From Pelagophyceae sp. CCMP2097 (lineage: Eukaryota; Sar; Pelagophyceae), in assembly GCA_026770575.1 (NCBI GenBank), contig MU657166.1, positions 131,884 to 142,808 on the forward strand: a stretch of 10,925 nucleotides of DNA. The letters run 5' to 3'. The notes below the pieces were generated by a model. That model saw only the letters and a program-made list of their open reading frames with translations, searched no databases and was not told the DNA's origin. The position numbers and the translations under genes were made by a program. The stretch's first letter is position 1. Each line of letters starts with the position of its first letter. This document shows positions 1 through 7,004 of this stretch, piece after piece.

Positions 1-393
1 GTCGTGAGCGACGCACGGTTGAGGCCCGTCGGTGGCGATATCCAGGGCCGCCTCGGCGCGCCGAATGCCTACTCGTCCGAGCTCTGGCACGTCGCGGGCC
101 GACTTCTCCGGGCGACGTCGAGGCCGGCGCCGGCTCCTCGTCTTCCCCGCCGAGGCGCGCGCGCCCGCCGCGGGCGCCGCGCTCCAAAGGCCGTTTGATC
201 GACGCGGACGGCCGCTCGATTCGGCGACCAACACCAACTCGCGATCGGCCGCCGCCTGCGGTGCAGTGAGTAAGCTCGACGTCGCGCGCATTGCCGATGC
301 AAAAGGCTGCGCCGAGGACCGACGCCCTCGGACTCGCAACGATGGCGACGCGCAAATGTGACGACCTTGACACAAGAGTAAACCAATGCATGA

Positions 394-441
394 AGATGAC
401 CCTCGCCAAGAGCTAGGGAGGAGATGACCCTCGCCAAGAGC
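394..441. repeat. Pair of 20-bp direct repeats, 28-bp spacing
   Basis: AGATGACCCTCGCCAAGAGC occurs perfectly at 394-413 and again at 422-441. The spacer between the copies is purine-rich, and a weak third partial copy may follow at about 450. This is a local tandem duplication with no visible function. Confidence 0.85.
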
Positions 442-1234
442 AAAAGAGGAGACGGCCCTCTCCCCGCGCGCGAAGGGGTTTGTTCGTGCCATGTTGGCTC
501 GCTCTGGATTGCCACTTAGGGGGGGCCAACGTAGGGCCCTTCGAACCTACGTAGTGTAGGCTGGACCCTACGACCCTAATCCCGACGCGGCAACTCAGCG
601 ACTGTAAGGTGCAGGGCGTGGCGTTGGTTGGGTCTTGGATGGGACTTCCGCGGCCTGCGCGGACGCGGCGGATTTAGAAAGGCGAAATTCTAATCCACTT
701 GAGCATGCCCCCCTGAAGGATTGAGACTCAACCGCGAGGCAAGTTTCTGCATAGGAGAGATGGGTTCTATGCACACGCCCGGGCCGCACCGGCGCCACAT
801 CGAGGCCATCAAACAGCCCCCCAAAACGTGTGAGCGTACTCACACTTGAACACTCGCGCCACAAGGGGCCCCAAAACAGCCCACGCAGTCGTGTGTGCGT
901 GCGAAACACTTGCGCGAATCATCGGCACGGCGGGCCCACGCTCGTGAAAACACTTTTGAAAGAGTTTGCTCCGCGCGTGCACACCCCATTTAAAGTTCAA
1001 ACGGCACTTCGCGAAATCGAGGGACCGCCTTTTTGGATGGCCCGGCCGCACGCGAATTCGCGAATCGTGGACGGGCTTTGAAACGAAAGAATATTGTACG
1101 GTCATCGAAACAGAAGAAAATTGCAATTCGTCGTTCAAGGACGAACGCACGCCGCAAGCACTCGAGGCTCCAGCTTCAATCCTCGACAGCAGCTCCTTCG
1201 AGGAAAATTTCTTCGCGTTCCTGACGTTTTTTTT

Positions 1235-1326
1235 AAGAACCCTGTGAGAATTGCAAAGAACCCTGTGGGAATTGCTCACGGGGCGCCAGAGAAGAGCACG
1301 TGAAATCAGAGAAGAGCACGTGAAAT
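1235..1326. repeat. Two neighbouring tandem duplications
   Basis: The first pair, of period 21, is AAGAACCCTGTG(A/G)GAATTGC at 1235-1254 and 1256-1275, with one mismatch. The second pair, of period 20 and perfect, is CAGAGAAGAGCACGTGAAAT at 1287-1306 and 1307-1326. The second unit carries the palindromic E-box core CACGTG. Two independent duplications of almost equal unit length within 92 bases suggest replication slippage or fill-in repair. A regulatory role for the doubled CACGTG is possible but unsupported. Confidence 0.85.
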
Positions 1327-1509
1327 AGTGCCACTCTGATTTCAGTAAGGGGGGATTGAGAACGTCATCAGACGTGATCCATCTCCTTTGCCGGGCCCGG
1401 CGGCCCCATTGCGTAGGATTCGTCGACAAAGTCGCTGTAGGTAAAGTGCGTGAAACAGCTCGCCTAAAAGTTGCTTGTTTAAAATCCCCTGGGTGGGGCT
1501 GGTTGGACT

Positions 1510-1845
1510 CTATGTTTGAATAGGTGTTCCTCGAGAAAGACGCGCCTCTTTGGCATCTGCTTGCATCTTCGCCTCGATCTTTCCTCGCGCCTCCAAAGCG
1601 GCGGCAGGCGTCTCGAGGAAAGATGAAGTGCCGTCTGCGTAAAAGATGTGGAAGGGCGCCATACTATCGTGCCACTCCACAGTCATAAAATCTACCGCGC
1701 GACATAATGTCCCCTTTGCCACCAAACGCTCCAAAACGCCAAACCTACGTTGAAAAAGGTGCGGAATGCCGCGTCGGGGGAAAAAGGCGGGCGACGATGC
1801 GGTTGCAATGTCCACCACGAGCAGAAACGCCTTCGGGTTCGTCCC
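1510..1845 (-). CDS. Possible C-terminal exon of an unrecognised protein (EWH motif)
   Basis: An open frame of about 111 codons runs from just after a TGA at 1846-1848 to a TAG at 1510-1512. It has no ATG near its upstream end (only a GTG at 1816-1818), so if real it is an internal or last exon, or a 5'-truncated gene. The middle reads like protein: a hydrophobic stretch (FLLVVDIATAS), then LVAKGTLCRAVDFMTVEWHD, then a charged, probably helical tail (ETPAAALEARGKIEAK). The GxLC...VDxMxVEWH pattern reminds me of the C-terminal part of FkbM-like or related proteins in algae, but I cannot confirm that. I see no clear splice acceptor at its upstream edge. Its codon use is GC-rich like the flank, so it would be a host sequence and not part of the viral block. 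Confidence 0.35.
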   Translation of the reverse strand, partial: GTNPKAFLLVVDIATASSPAFFPRRGIPHLFQRRFGVLERLVAKGTLCRAVDFMTVEWHDSMAPFHIFYADGTSSFLETPAAALEARGKIEAKMQADAKEARLSRGTPIQT

Positions 1846-1855
1846 TCAAACCGCA

Positions 1856-2535
1856 AAGTCGGGTTTGCCGCGCGTTTTGGTCGACCCGTATACTTGCGGG
1901 TGGACGGGCCCCTTCCAAGGCCGATTTTGGCGGTCAAGGCCTCTGCGCGGTCACTTGCAAGGCATCTTTGAAGGGCCCTAGCAAGCCCCCACGCAGGGTT
2001 CCTTGCCAGAGACGCGTGTTCGGGGTCCCTTTACCGTGCCTCGCACGGGATGCCATGATTTGATAGAGGGCCCGCCCAAGCGACTGTCCGAGGGCCCCTC
2101 CAGGGGACGTTGCAGTGAGGCCGCAGTCGAGGGGTCGAGTGACCGTCCAATGGACCGTCGAGGAGCATAGGGCCCCACAGGGGCCGAGAGCCTACCACTA
2201 TCTAAGCACTGATGGCTTCCCAGGCAGGTCCGGTCGCACTGTGAAACAAGGAGACGGAGTTGCTGGACAGAATAAGCGAGAATGCAAGGCTTATTGAGCC
2301 TTAAGGTAATTTATAAACTCCTTTTCGGGTATTTATTGAGATATTGTGACGATTTGATGACGAACGATGGGGCATTCTATAGGACGTGTTTTAAGATGAT
2401 TGCGCTCGCAACTGCTCTGGAAGTCGGCGGCATGGCGCTGGCAACGCACAGGCCCATCTTCTTGGCTCTCTAGAGACCCGTATTGGCTTTTTATACGAAG
2501 CACCCACACGGGAATGACAAGTCTCTTGATAAAAT
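1856..2535. other. Intergenic stretch, degenerate GC-rich repeat and AT-richer patch
   Basis: From about 2068 to 2180 the sequence contains scattered GACCGTCC-like units related to the 12-bp minisatellite further right. From about 2275 to 2420 there is a moderately AT-richer patch. It contains a 63-codon plus-strand frame (2282-2473) with an alanine-rich hydrophobic end. I recognise no family, the opposite strand is also largely open, and there is no supporting context, so it is not called as a gene. Confidence 0.4.
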
Positions 2536-2539
2536 GTCA

Positions 2540-2618
2540 GAACGGTGTGTCCTCAAGGTCGATTCCGGCTAGAGGGTGCCCATGGCTACCTCCTGCCGTG
2601 TTTGAGGACACACCGTTC
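2540..2618. repeat. 17-bp perfect inverted repeat with 45-nt loop
   Basis: GAACGGTGTGTCCTCAA at 2540-2556 is the exact reverse complement of 2602-2618. The intervening 45 bases are 2557-2601. The arms would form a stable hairpin in single-stranded DNA or RNA. I see no terminator-like T run, no tRNA fold in the loop and no target-site duplication. It could be a short hairpin RNA source, a residue of a small inverted-repeat element, or the footprint of a local inversion. Confidence 0.85.
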
Positions 2619-2642
2619 GACGATTTGACCGAGCTACGACCA

Positions 2643-2682
2643 TAGCCCCTACGGCCCTTATCCTTGGGGTTAGCCCCTACGG
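2643..2682. repeat. 12-bp direct repeat, 28-bp offset
   Basis: TAGCCCCTACGG occurs at 2643-2654 and again at 2671-2682, with related flanks (CCCTTATCC versus GTCCTTATC). It lies just left of the 12-bp minisatellite and is probably another slippage product. Confidence 0.7.
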
Positions 2683-2709
2683 GGGTCCTTATCAAAGCGA
2701 CCGTCACAT

Positions 2710-3215
2710 GAGGCCTGTCGAAAGACTCCCCCAAGGAACTTTCCAAAGGGGCCGTCCAAAGGACCGTCCAAGCGACCATCCGAGGGAGCGTCAGAGGGAC
2801 CATCCAAGCGACCGTCCGAGGGCCAGTCTAAGGGACCGCCCAGAGGGACGCAAAGGGGCCGTAGTCGAGGAGACGAAAGCCGAGCGACTGCCCAAGGGAC
2901 CGTCGAGGGACCGTCCAAGGGACCGGTTGAAGGACCGTCGAAGGAATCGTCCAAGGAACAGTCTCAGGGATCGTCCAAGGGATCGTCCACGGAACCGTCG
3001 AAGAGGGACCGTCCAAACGGCCGCCCAAGGAATCGTCCAAGGAATCGTCCAAAGGAACTGTCCAAAGGACCGCCCAAGGAACTGTCCGAGGGACCGTTCG
3101 AGGGGCCATCCAAACGACCGTCCGAGGGACCGTCGCAGAGGACCCGTAGAGGGCCTGTCGAGGGACCCTCCAAGGGACCCTCCAATGGAACTGTCCTAAG
3201 GAACTGTCCATAGGC
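2710..3215. repeat. Degenerate 12-bp minisatellite (GGACCGTCCAAG type)
   Basis: About forty imperfect copies of a 12-bp unit near GGACCGTCCAAG run through this interval, clearest at 2757-2850 and 2895-3190, with a short interruption near 2850-2885. The period is a multiple of three and the unit lacks stops, so long frames stay open on both strands. The plus strand gives an Arg-Asp-Arg-Pro-like repeat and the minus strand Gly-Pro-Ser-Asp or Val-Pro-Trp-Thr repeats. These frames follow from the repeat and do not show a gene. The unit core GGACCGTCC is nearly self-complementary, so the array can fold on itself. It ends about 20 bases before the AT-rich viral block. Confidence 0.85.
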
Positions 3216-3232
3216 CCGCCCAATCAGGGTTT

Positions 3233-3532
3233 TAAGATTCAAAAGGATTGATAATAATACTTATGAGTGTTGATTCTGGAATCGATACTATTATCGTATC
3301 AAATACTTGGGCAAATACTCTTTATTTCATGGATGTGATCAGACTTACGGTTTTAGAAGATTTCCCTGAACCAGGGACCCCGAGCAATATGACACACGAA
3401 GCCTTTTTATAAAGCCAATCAACGACTTTTTATTTTTAATTTTCTATTATAGTATTTTAGACTGCTATCTGCTGTCTGTTTCATCAAATCAACTTTTTGT
3501 TTATCATTTTTTGTTGAAATATCAATCTTCAT
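3233..3532 (-). pseudogene. A32-like virion packaging ATPase, N-terminal fragment
   Basis: A32-like ATPases (FtsK/HerA superfamily) pump viral DNA into capsids. On the minus strand an ATG at 3530-3532 opens a Lys/Asp-rich leader (MKIDISTKND...). A frameshift near 3421-3425 changes the frame, after which ASCVILLGVPGSGKSS gives a Walker A P-loop (GxxGxGKS, 3355-3381) preceded by a hydrophobic strand. After an in-frame TAA at 3322-3324 comes VFDTIIVSIPES (3271-3306), matching the 'vfd.i.v..P.s' strand that follows the P-loop in this family, and then NPFES. The coding signal stops at about 3235, where GC-rich DNA begins, so Walker B and the rest are missing. The start lies 24 bases after gene Y's stop on the same strand. 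The family call is from motif memory; another P-loop family is possible. Confidence 0.7.
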
Positions 3533-3747
3533 TATATCTTCATTTTATAAACATTATTATATGTCGATTCTCAACCAACAGGAAATATGTTCAAAATTAA
3601 TAGTTGTTTGGGGAATCGCTGCCATGTTATATATTCGCACTATGCGGCATTTTTTAAGTTTGCGATGTGTGGCTGGGGAAGATAGAAATGCACATTTACT
3701 ACCAGCAAATCAAATCCGAGTTAGCCCGCCTACGGTGTAGAGTTCAG

Positions 3748-3764
3748 CGAGCCGGATCGGCTCG
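3748..3764. repeat. Hairpin inside the MITE-like element
   Basis: CGAGCCG (3748-3754) and CGGCTCG (3758-3764) form a 7-bp perfect stem around a 3-base loop. Confidence 0.7.
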
Positions 3765-3889
3765 TCCAAACGCCGCCATCTAACTCGTCGTCCTCGAAAC
3801 GCAGTGCCATGGGGAAGGTAGGAATTGAACAAAAAAAAGCGAGTTTCTCTTGATTTTTTCAAAAACGTTATTTTTCGCTGTGCGTGTTC

Positions 3890-3910
3890 GCGCGCTCGCG
3901 CGGAGCGCGC
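3890..3910. repeat. GC-only hairpin inside the MITE-like element
   Basis: GCGCGCTC (3890-3897) pairs with GAGCGCGC (3903-3910) around a 5-base loop. The right arm is also part of the palindrome GAGCGCGCTC (3903-3912). Confidence 0.75.
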
Positions 3911-4931
3911 TCAGATCACTAAAACCACCCCAGCACTAAATCACGTTTTCCTCGATAACTACCCTCACCAATAAAAGTGCATTTCTATCTTCCTCAGCCA
4001 CATGTACAGAAATTAAATGTTTTGGATTGTCTAATAAAAGAAACCCTTTATCGGAAGAAACTGCCGTTCAATTAACATTTGTAAGTGATAATCAAGATAA
4101 ATAATTCAATTTCCTTTTTCCTTTTTTCCTTTTAGTCTTTTGTAATGTGAGTCCATAGCGACAATCTGGCTTTCGGAGTAAACTCATCTTTCCGAATCTA
4201 ATGATACTGATCTCTGATTTTCGCGCCTTTTAAGTTTACCATTTTCATAATAAAGGCCTTTTTTTTGTATTAACAAGAACAGATAAAACGCCCTTCAGTT
4301 TTTTTGCTCTTGTTTACATTTTTGTATCAAGCCATATGTATTTTTAAGAAAAATGTCGCGTCTATTGCATTCGGTTTAATTTTATTAAAACAGCATCAGC
4401 GCAAAAATCTATAAAATTTAGACATGGTTTCTATTTGGACATTGAACCATTCAGATACGTTGCCGGTGCTAAAAACAATTCTTTTAACAGACGGTTTAAA
4501 TGTTTCCAGTATCATCTCGTGAAGGATAAACTCAGCCTTCTGCGCATCAGTACTTATCTACGTTCCTTTTGATTGACTGTGTGAAATGTTGTTAAGATAG
4601 AAACGATGGGCGTTTAAAGATAACAACGACGTTCGGAATCCGCTCAATCGGTTAAAGCCGTTTGGTTTGCCTGATTGTCGTTTTGTCGCAGAGTATCCTA
4701 TCTTTATAAGATTCAAAGACCTTTTCATATTTTGATCATCATTTAGTGAAAAAGGGTTGAATCTTTTGGATATTAAGTAAAAATATGATTCAATATTTTC
4801 AAAATGGTGTGTTTTAATTGTAAGAGTAAGAGGGAATAACCCATCGTTGAAAATGGTTCTCTTATTAACCGAGTCGGATTTAATTATATTATATTAAATT
4901 ATATTAAATGGCGATTTTCTTGTTTCTCATT

Positions 4932-5328
4932 CTATATCATTCTCGGATTCATATACACTTTTTCCCCGCTTTTTCTTGACATATAGATAACCCTTTCTTG
5001 CTCTGGTTCTGATTCTGATTCTGAATCAGAAGAATATTCTATATGAGATATATTTTTTTTTTTTTCAGATGGGTAAACTGCTTTTGTCTTTTTTCTAATA
5101 TCATGATTTTCTTTTATATTTTTTTTCATCCTCAACCGGTTTAATCTTTTCAACCGTTTAAGGATTTTTAGGATCTTCATCGTCGGACGTTATTAAACAA
5201 GTTTTCTCGATCTCATGTGTTTTTTTATATCTCAGCTCTTATTTCTTGTCATTTTCTAGCTGCTTGATACTGCGAGTTTTTTTTCAAACAACAGTTTCCA
5301 GTTTTGTATCTTCCGAACCATCCATCAT
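4932..5328 (-). pseudogene. Gene Z2: charged, low-complexity viral protein, frameshifted
   Basis: An ATG at 5326-5328 opens MMDGSEDTKLETVV. The same frame continues through TRSIKQLENDKK and ITSDDEDPKNP to TVEKIKPVEDEKK, broken by stops at 5284-5286, 5239-5241 and 5158-5160. At the T-run 5119-5126 the frame shifts into the open frame that ends with a Ser/Glu-rich acidic run (YSSDSESESEPEQE), then VIYMSRKSGEKVYMNPRMI and a TAA at 4932-4934. The product would be about 130 residues, highly charged, probably coiled or disordered, with a more conserved-looking C-terminus. An uninterrupted 82-codon ORF exists at 4932-5180, but its first ~20 codons are in the wrong frame and only its C-terminal part is real. 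No family is recognised. Confidence 0.6.
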
Positions 5329-5421
5329 TTAACCTTCGAAATATAAAAAGGTTGGGGAGACTTTAAATTTATATCGGAAGATGTTAAATTTGGTTCGAAA
5401 GATTTATAAAATGGTTCGGAA
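5308..5421. repeat. Interleaved short inverted repeats (TTCCGAACC type)
   Basis: TTCCGAACCAT (5311-5321) is matched by ATGGTTCGGAA (5411-5421), and ATCTTCCG (5308-5315) by CGGAAGAT (5375-5382). They lie across the Z1/Z2 junction. They may be chance products of biased codon use. Confidence 0.4.
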
Positions 5422-5486
5422 TGATTATCAAAATGAATTATATAAGAACCATATTCAATTCTAAAAGAAATCTCATCTTCTTCTTT
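5325..5486 (-). pseudogene. Gene Z1: short unrecognised viral coding remnant
   Basis: An open frame of 53 codons runs from 5486 to a TGA at 5325-5327 and reads as protein, for example FRIEYGSYIIHFDNHSEPFY and SDINLKSPQPFYISKVK. There is no ATG at the upstream end; a stop at 5487-5489 lies directly before it, so the N-terminus is lost or frameshifted. The TGA overlaps the ATG of Z2 (ATGA), which supports a real gene end there. The family is not recognised. Z1 and Z2 could also be one gene broken by a frameshift. Confidence 0.5.
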
Positions 5487-5549
5487 TTATAGTTTAAGAC
5501 ATAAACATGTATGTTACATTATTTATGATTCTATTTTTAATTAATATTA

Positions 5550-6017
5550 TTATTCAAATGGAATAGTACACCGTTTATAATATTGCATTGCAACTCGCAC
5601 GTAATGCTTCATGTCATGGGCAACTTTGATCTGCTCGTCAATTGAATAAGCAGACTATGTGAAAACCTTGCGAATAAATTTGATAATAATTTTCTCTTTG
5701 AACACCTTTGTTTAAATGATTGAAACCCGTTTATTCATACGGGCTGGGCTGTCTTTCGAAAAAACACTTCCCGTGGATTCAAAGTAATACTAAGACGAAT
5801 CAAATAACAAACTGTTTTGTCATGTATAACATTAATTGGACCATGGTATGATGCTGTTATATGATTTTATATCGTGATTACATCATTTTTAATATAACGC
5901 ATTTCTTTTGTTTTTTTTTTGGGATTCAAATAAATATTTTTCTAAATCGTTTCGGAAAGCAATAAATTGATATAAATTAATAATAATTGCCGCTTCTAAA
6001 ACCTCGGAATTACTCAT
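5550..6017 (-). pseudogene. Gene W: unrecognised viral gene with many in-frame stops
   Basis: An ATG at 6015-6017 opens 42 clean codons (MSNSEVLEAAIIINLYQFIA..., then a Lys-rich stretch) to a TAA at 5889-5891. The same frame, with several more stops, continues through YYFESTGSVFSKDSPARMNK and ends with SIDEQIKVAHDMKHYVRVAM... and IPFE before a TAA at 5550-5552. All segments share one frame over 156 codons. The YYFESTGS segment is faintly like the 'YYFDSxG' strand of Ulp1/adenain-type viral cysteine proteases, but the catalytic His and Cys contexts are not visible, so I do not assign that function. The 42-codon upstream part could be a separate small gene. The start overlaps the end of gene V by 8 bases. 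Confidence 0.5.
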
Positions 6018-6563
6018 TTTGAAAATAAGGTAATGAAAGTCGATTTACTGAGGTATTGTGTAAAAATTCGGCTTGTGAATTTAAATCCGATTTTAGGATT
6101 TTAAAATTGATTTTTTACTCTTTAAGATGTTTTTTTGAAATTCTCTATCTTCGAACTCTTGACGATATGAGTTCATCATGGTTAATAAATTCTTATTATA
6201 TTTAAAATATTGTAAGTTGTTATTTTTTATTTTATAAAAGGTAATGATTTTCGAAACTGTTTTAAATTTGTGAAGCCATAAATGTTTTCGAAATATTCCA
6301 GATTTAATTCATAGCCTGAAAATTCGGGAATATTATAAGATCCACCTTCGATGTGTTTTTTACGTTTTAATTTTTGTTCATAGAGTACTTGGATTTTTAT
6401 AATATGAAGAAAGCTATTTAAGGAAATAAGTTTTTTTTAAGCGTTCTTTCAATTACAGAAATTTTAGGAATTTCTATTTTTTCTTCTTCCTTTATTGGTT
6501 TTGGTGTTTTTTTTGCTCTTGGTTTTGTCCTGTTGTGTATCGTATAATAGGCTGTAATGTCAT
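6010..6563 (-). pseudogene. Gene V: unrecognised viral gene, several frameshifts
   Basis: An ATG at 6561-6563 begins MTLQPIIRYTTG. A shift then leads into RTKPRAKKTPKPIKEEEKIE, open to 6418-6420. Another shift at the A-run (plus-strand T-run 6431-6438) enters a long clean stretch with EQKLKRKKHIEGGSYNIPEF and LNLEYFENIYGFTNLKQF. A further shift enters NNLQYFKYNKNLLTMMNSYR and EFEDREFQKNILKSKKS, and the last frame carries LNSQAEFLHNTSVNRLSLPY to a TAA at 6010-6012. The product would be about 185 residues, basic and Pro/Lys-rich at the N-terminus with a mixed C-terminal domain. I do not recognise the family. Its start overlaps the stop of gene U (ATGA). Confidence 0.65.
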
Positions 6564-6796
6564 ATCATTCGCAAGTTTATTTGAGAAGATTATTTGAGAT
6601 CAAAGTGATGTATTCAACGTGAGACACTATACTACCGTCAAAAAGCCTCCTTTATTGCCTTACAATATGTGACTGCCGAAAAATGTATGTCGTTCTTACT
6701 TCAAACATCATATAATTGTATATATATGTAAATTCGATATGGATATATACGAAATACGACATCATTTAAGAACGTTTTCCGTTTTTCTGAGTTTAA
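6560..6796 (-). pseudogene. Gene U: 5'-truncated viral coding remnant
   Basis: On the minus strand a frame from about 6796 reads NSEKRKTFLNDVVFRIYPYR, then YIYIQLYDV, then (after a TGA) KNDIHFSAVTYCKAIKEAF and, past further stops, a short tail ending at TGA 6560-6562. The stop overlaps gene V's ATG. The upstream end is lost where the solitary satellite monomer and its flank begin. About 79 codons remain. No family is recognised. Confidence 0.5.
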
Positions 6797-6985
6797 ATTG
6801 AAATTGCTTTCTATCACTCTTCTTATAAAAGAAAATATTAATATTATTAATTTATACCACATACCACATACCAAGTTAATATATTGAAGTAAGCGTAAGG
6901 GAATTTATTTTTACAACTATAAACAAAAGTTCATTTTATTTAAGAGATAGACTGATTTCAATGGTGGGATGTGGTATGTGATATG
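6796..6985. repeat. Solitary, diverged satellite monomer with its left spacer
   Basis: The core 6855-6985 has the same layout as the monomers of the right-hand array: TACCACATACCACATACCA at the left, GGATGTGGTATGTGATATG at the right, and shared interior blocks (GGGAATTTATTTTTACAA, ACTGATTTCAATGGTGGGAT). The 60 bases before it match the array spacer (GAAATTGCTTT...TCTTCTTATAAAA). It is in the same orientation as the array but 2.25 kb from it and more diverged. It lies between the helicase stop (7005) and truncated gene U, so it either inserted there or is a relic of an array broken by rearrangement. Confidence 0.8.
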
Positions 6986-7004
6986 TTTTTTTTGTTTTTA
7001 ATAG

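Larger units (their letters stand above)
1..1509. other. GC-rich flank without a firm gene
   Basis: This stretch is GC-rich and has long open frames on both strands, as expected by chance at this base composition. The longest is a 206-codon minus-strand frame at 809-1429. It has no motif I recognise, and part of its length comes from a duplicated 21-bp unit at 1235-1275, so I do not call it a gene. A good splice-donor-like GTGAGT lies at 266-271 but has no partner I can identify. Short palindromes occur near 530-572 (CGTAGGG paired with CCCTACG around the palindrome CTACGTAG). I see no RNA gene. Confidence 0.5.
3668..4002. mobile_element. MITE-like element, 335 bp, 26-bp terminal inverted repeats
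   Basis: The ends TGTGGCTGGGGAAGATAGAA... (3668-3693) and ...TTCTATCTTCCTCAGCCACA (3977-4002) are inverted copies over 26 bp with one mismatch. The interior has no long ORF and so no transposase, which makes this a non-autonomous DNA element. It is much richer in GC than the DNA around it and contains two strong hairpins (3748-3764 and 3890-3910). It lies inside gene Y. Removing 3668-4004, the element plus one TG, rejoins Y's minus-strand reading frame exactly, which implies a 2-bp TG (or CA) target-site duplication. The superfamily is not assigned. Confidence 0.85.
3557..4893 (-). pseudogene. Gene Y: long unrecognised viral gene, split by a MITE
   Basis: Most of this interval reads as protein on the minus strand in one frame from 4893 to about 4100, broken by stops at 4558-4560, 4396-4398, 4327-4329, 4270-4272, 4198-4200 and 4132-4134. 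A frameshift near 4094-4130 follows, and the last part (stops at 4092-4094 and 4068-4070) runs to a TAA at 3557-3559. Protein-like stretches include FNDGLFPLTLTIKTHHFENI, KPNGFNRLSGFRTSLLSL, FKPSVKRIVFSTGNVSEWFN, DEFTPKARLSLWTHITKD and DKGFLLLDNPKHLISVHRKL. Without the insertion at 3668-4002 the gene would encode about 330 residues. I do not recognise the family. It could also be two adjacent genes whose frames happen to coincide, for example with a second start at 4246-4248. It lies between Z2 and the packaging ATPase; in related viruses that neighbourhood often holds structural genes, but this gives no firm function. Confidence 0.7.

Noticed and set aside
809..1429. 206-codon minus-strand ORF, the longest in the window
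   Set aside because: No recognisable motif or protein-like composition; GC-rich DNA gives such frames by chance, and a local duplication lengthens it.
2708..3223. Long Arg-Asp-Arg-Pro and Gly-Pro-Ser-Asp ORFs on both strands
   Set aside because: They are by-products of the 12-bp minisatellite, open in many frames at once.
3263..3412. Plus-strand 49-codon ORF with a protein-like look
   Set aside because: It is the complement of the packaging ATPase remnant; the minus strand carries an explicit Walker A motif and explains the openness.
3561..3740. Plus-strand 59-codon ORF with a hydrophobic segment running into the MITE
   Set aside because: The minus strand is open in a better frame that continues beyond the MITE into the rest of gene Y, so the plus frame is a shadow.
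3810..3830. tRNA B-box-like sequence on the minus strand within the MITE (GTTCAATTCC)
   Set aside because: No matching A box, acceptor stem or anticodon arm could be folded around it.
5121..5180. Lys/Leu-rich start of the 82-codon ORF at 4932-5180
   Set aside because: Another frame over the same bases joins the upstream Z2 coding signal, so this N-terminus is a frameshift artefact.
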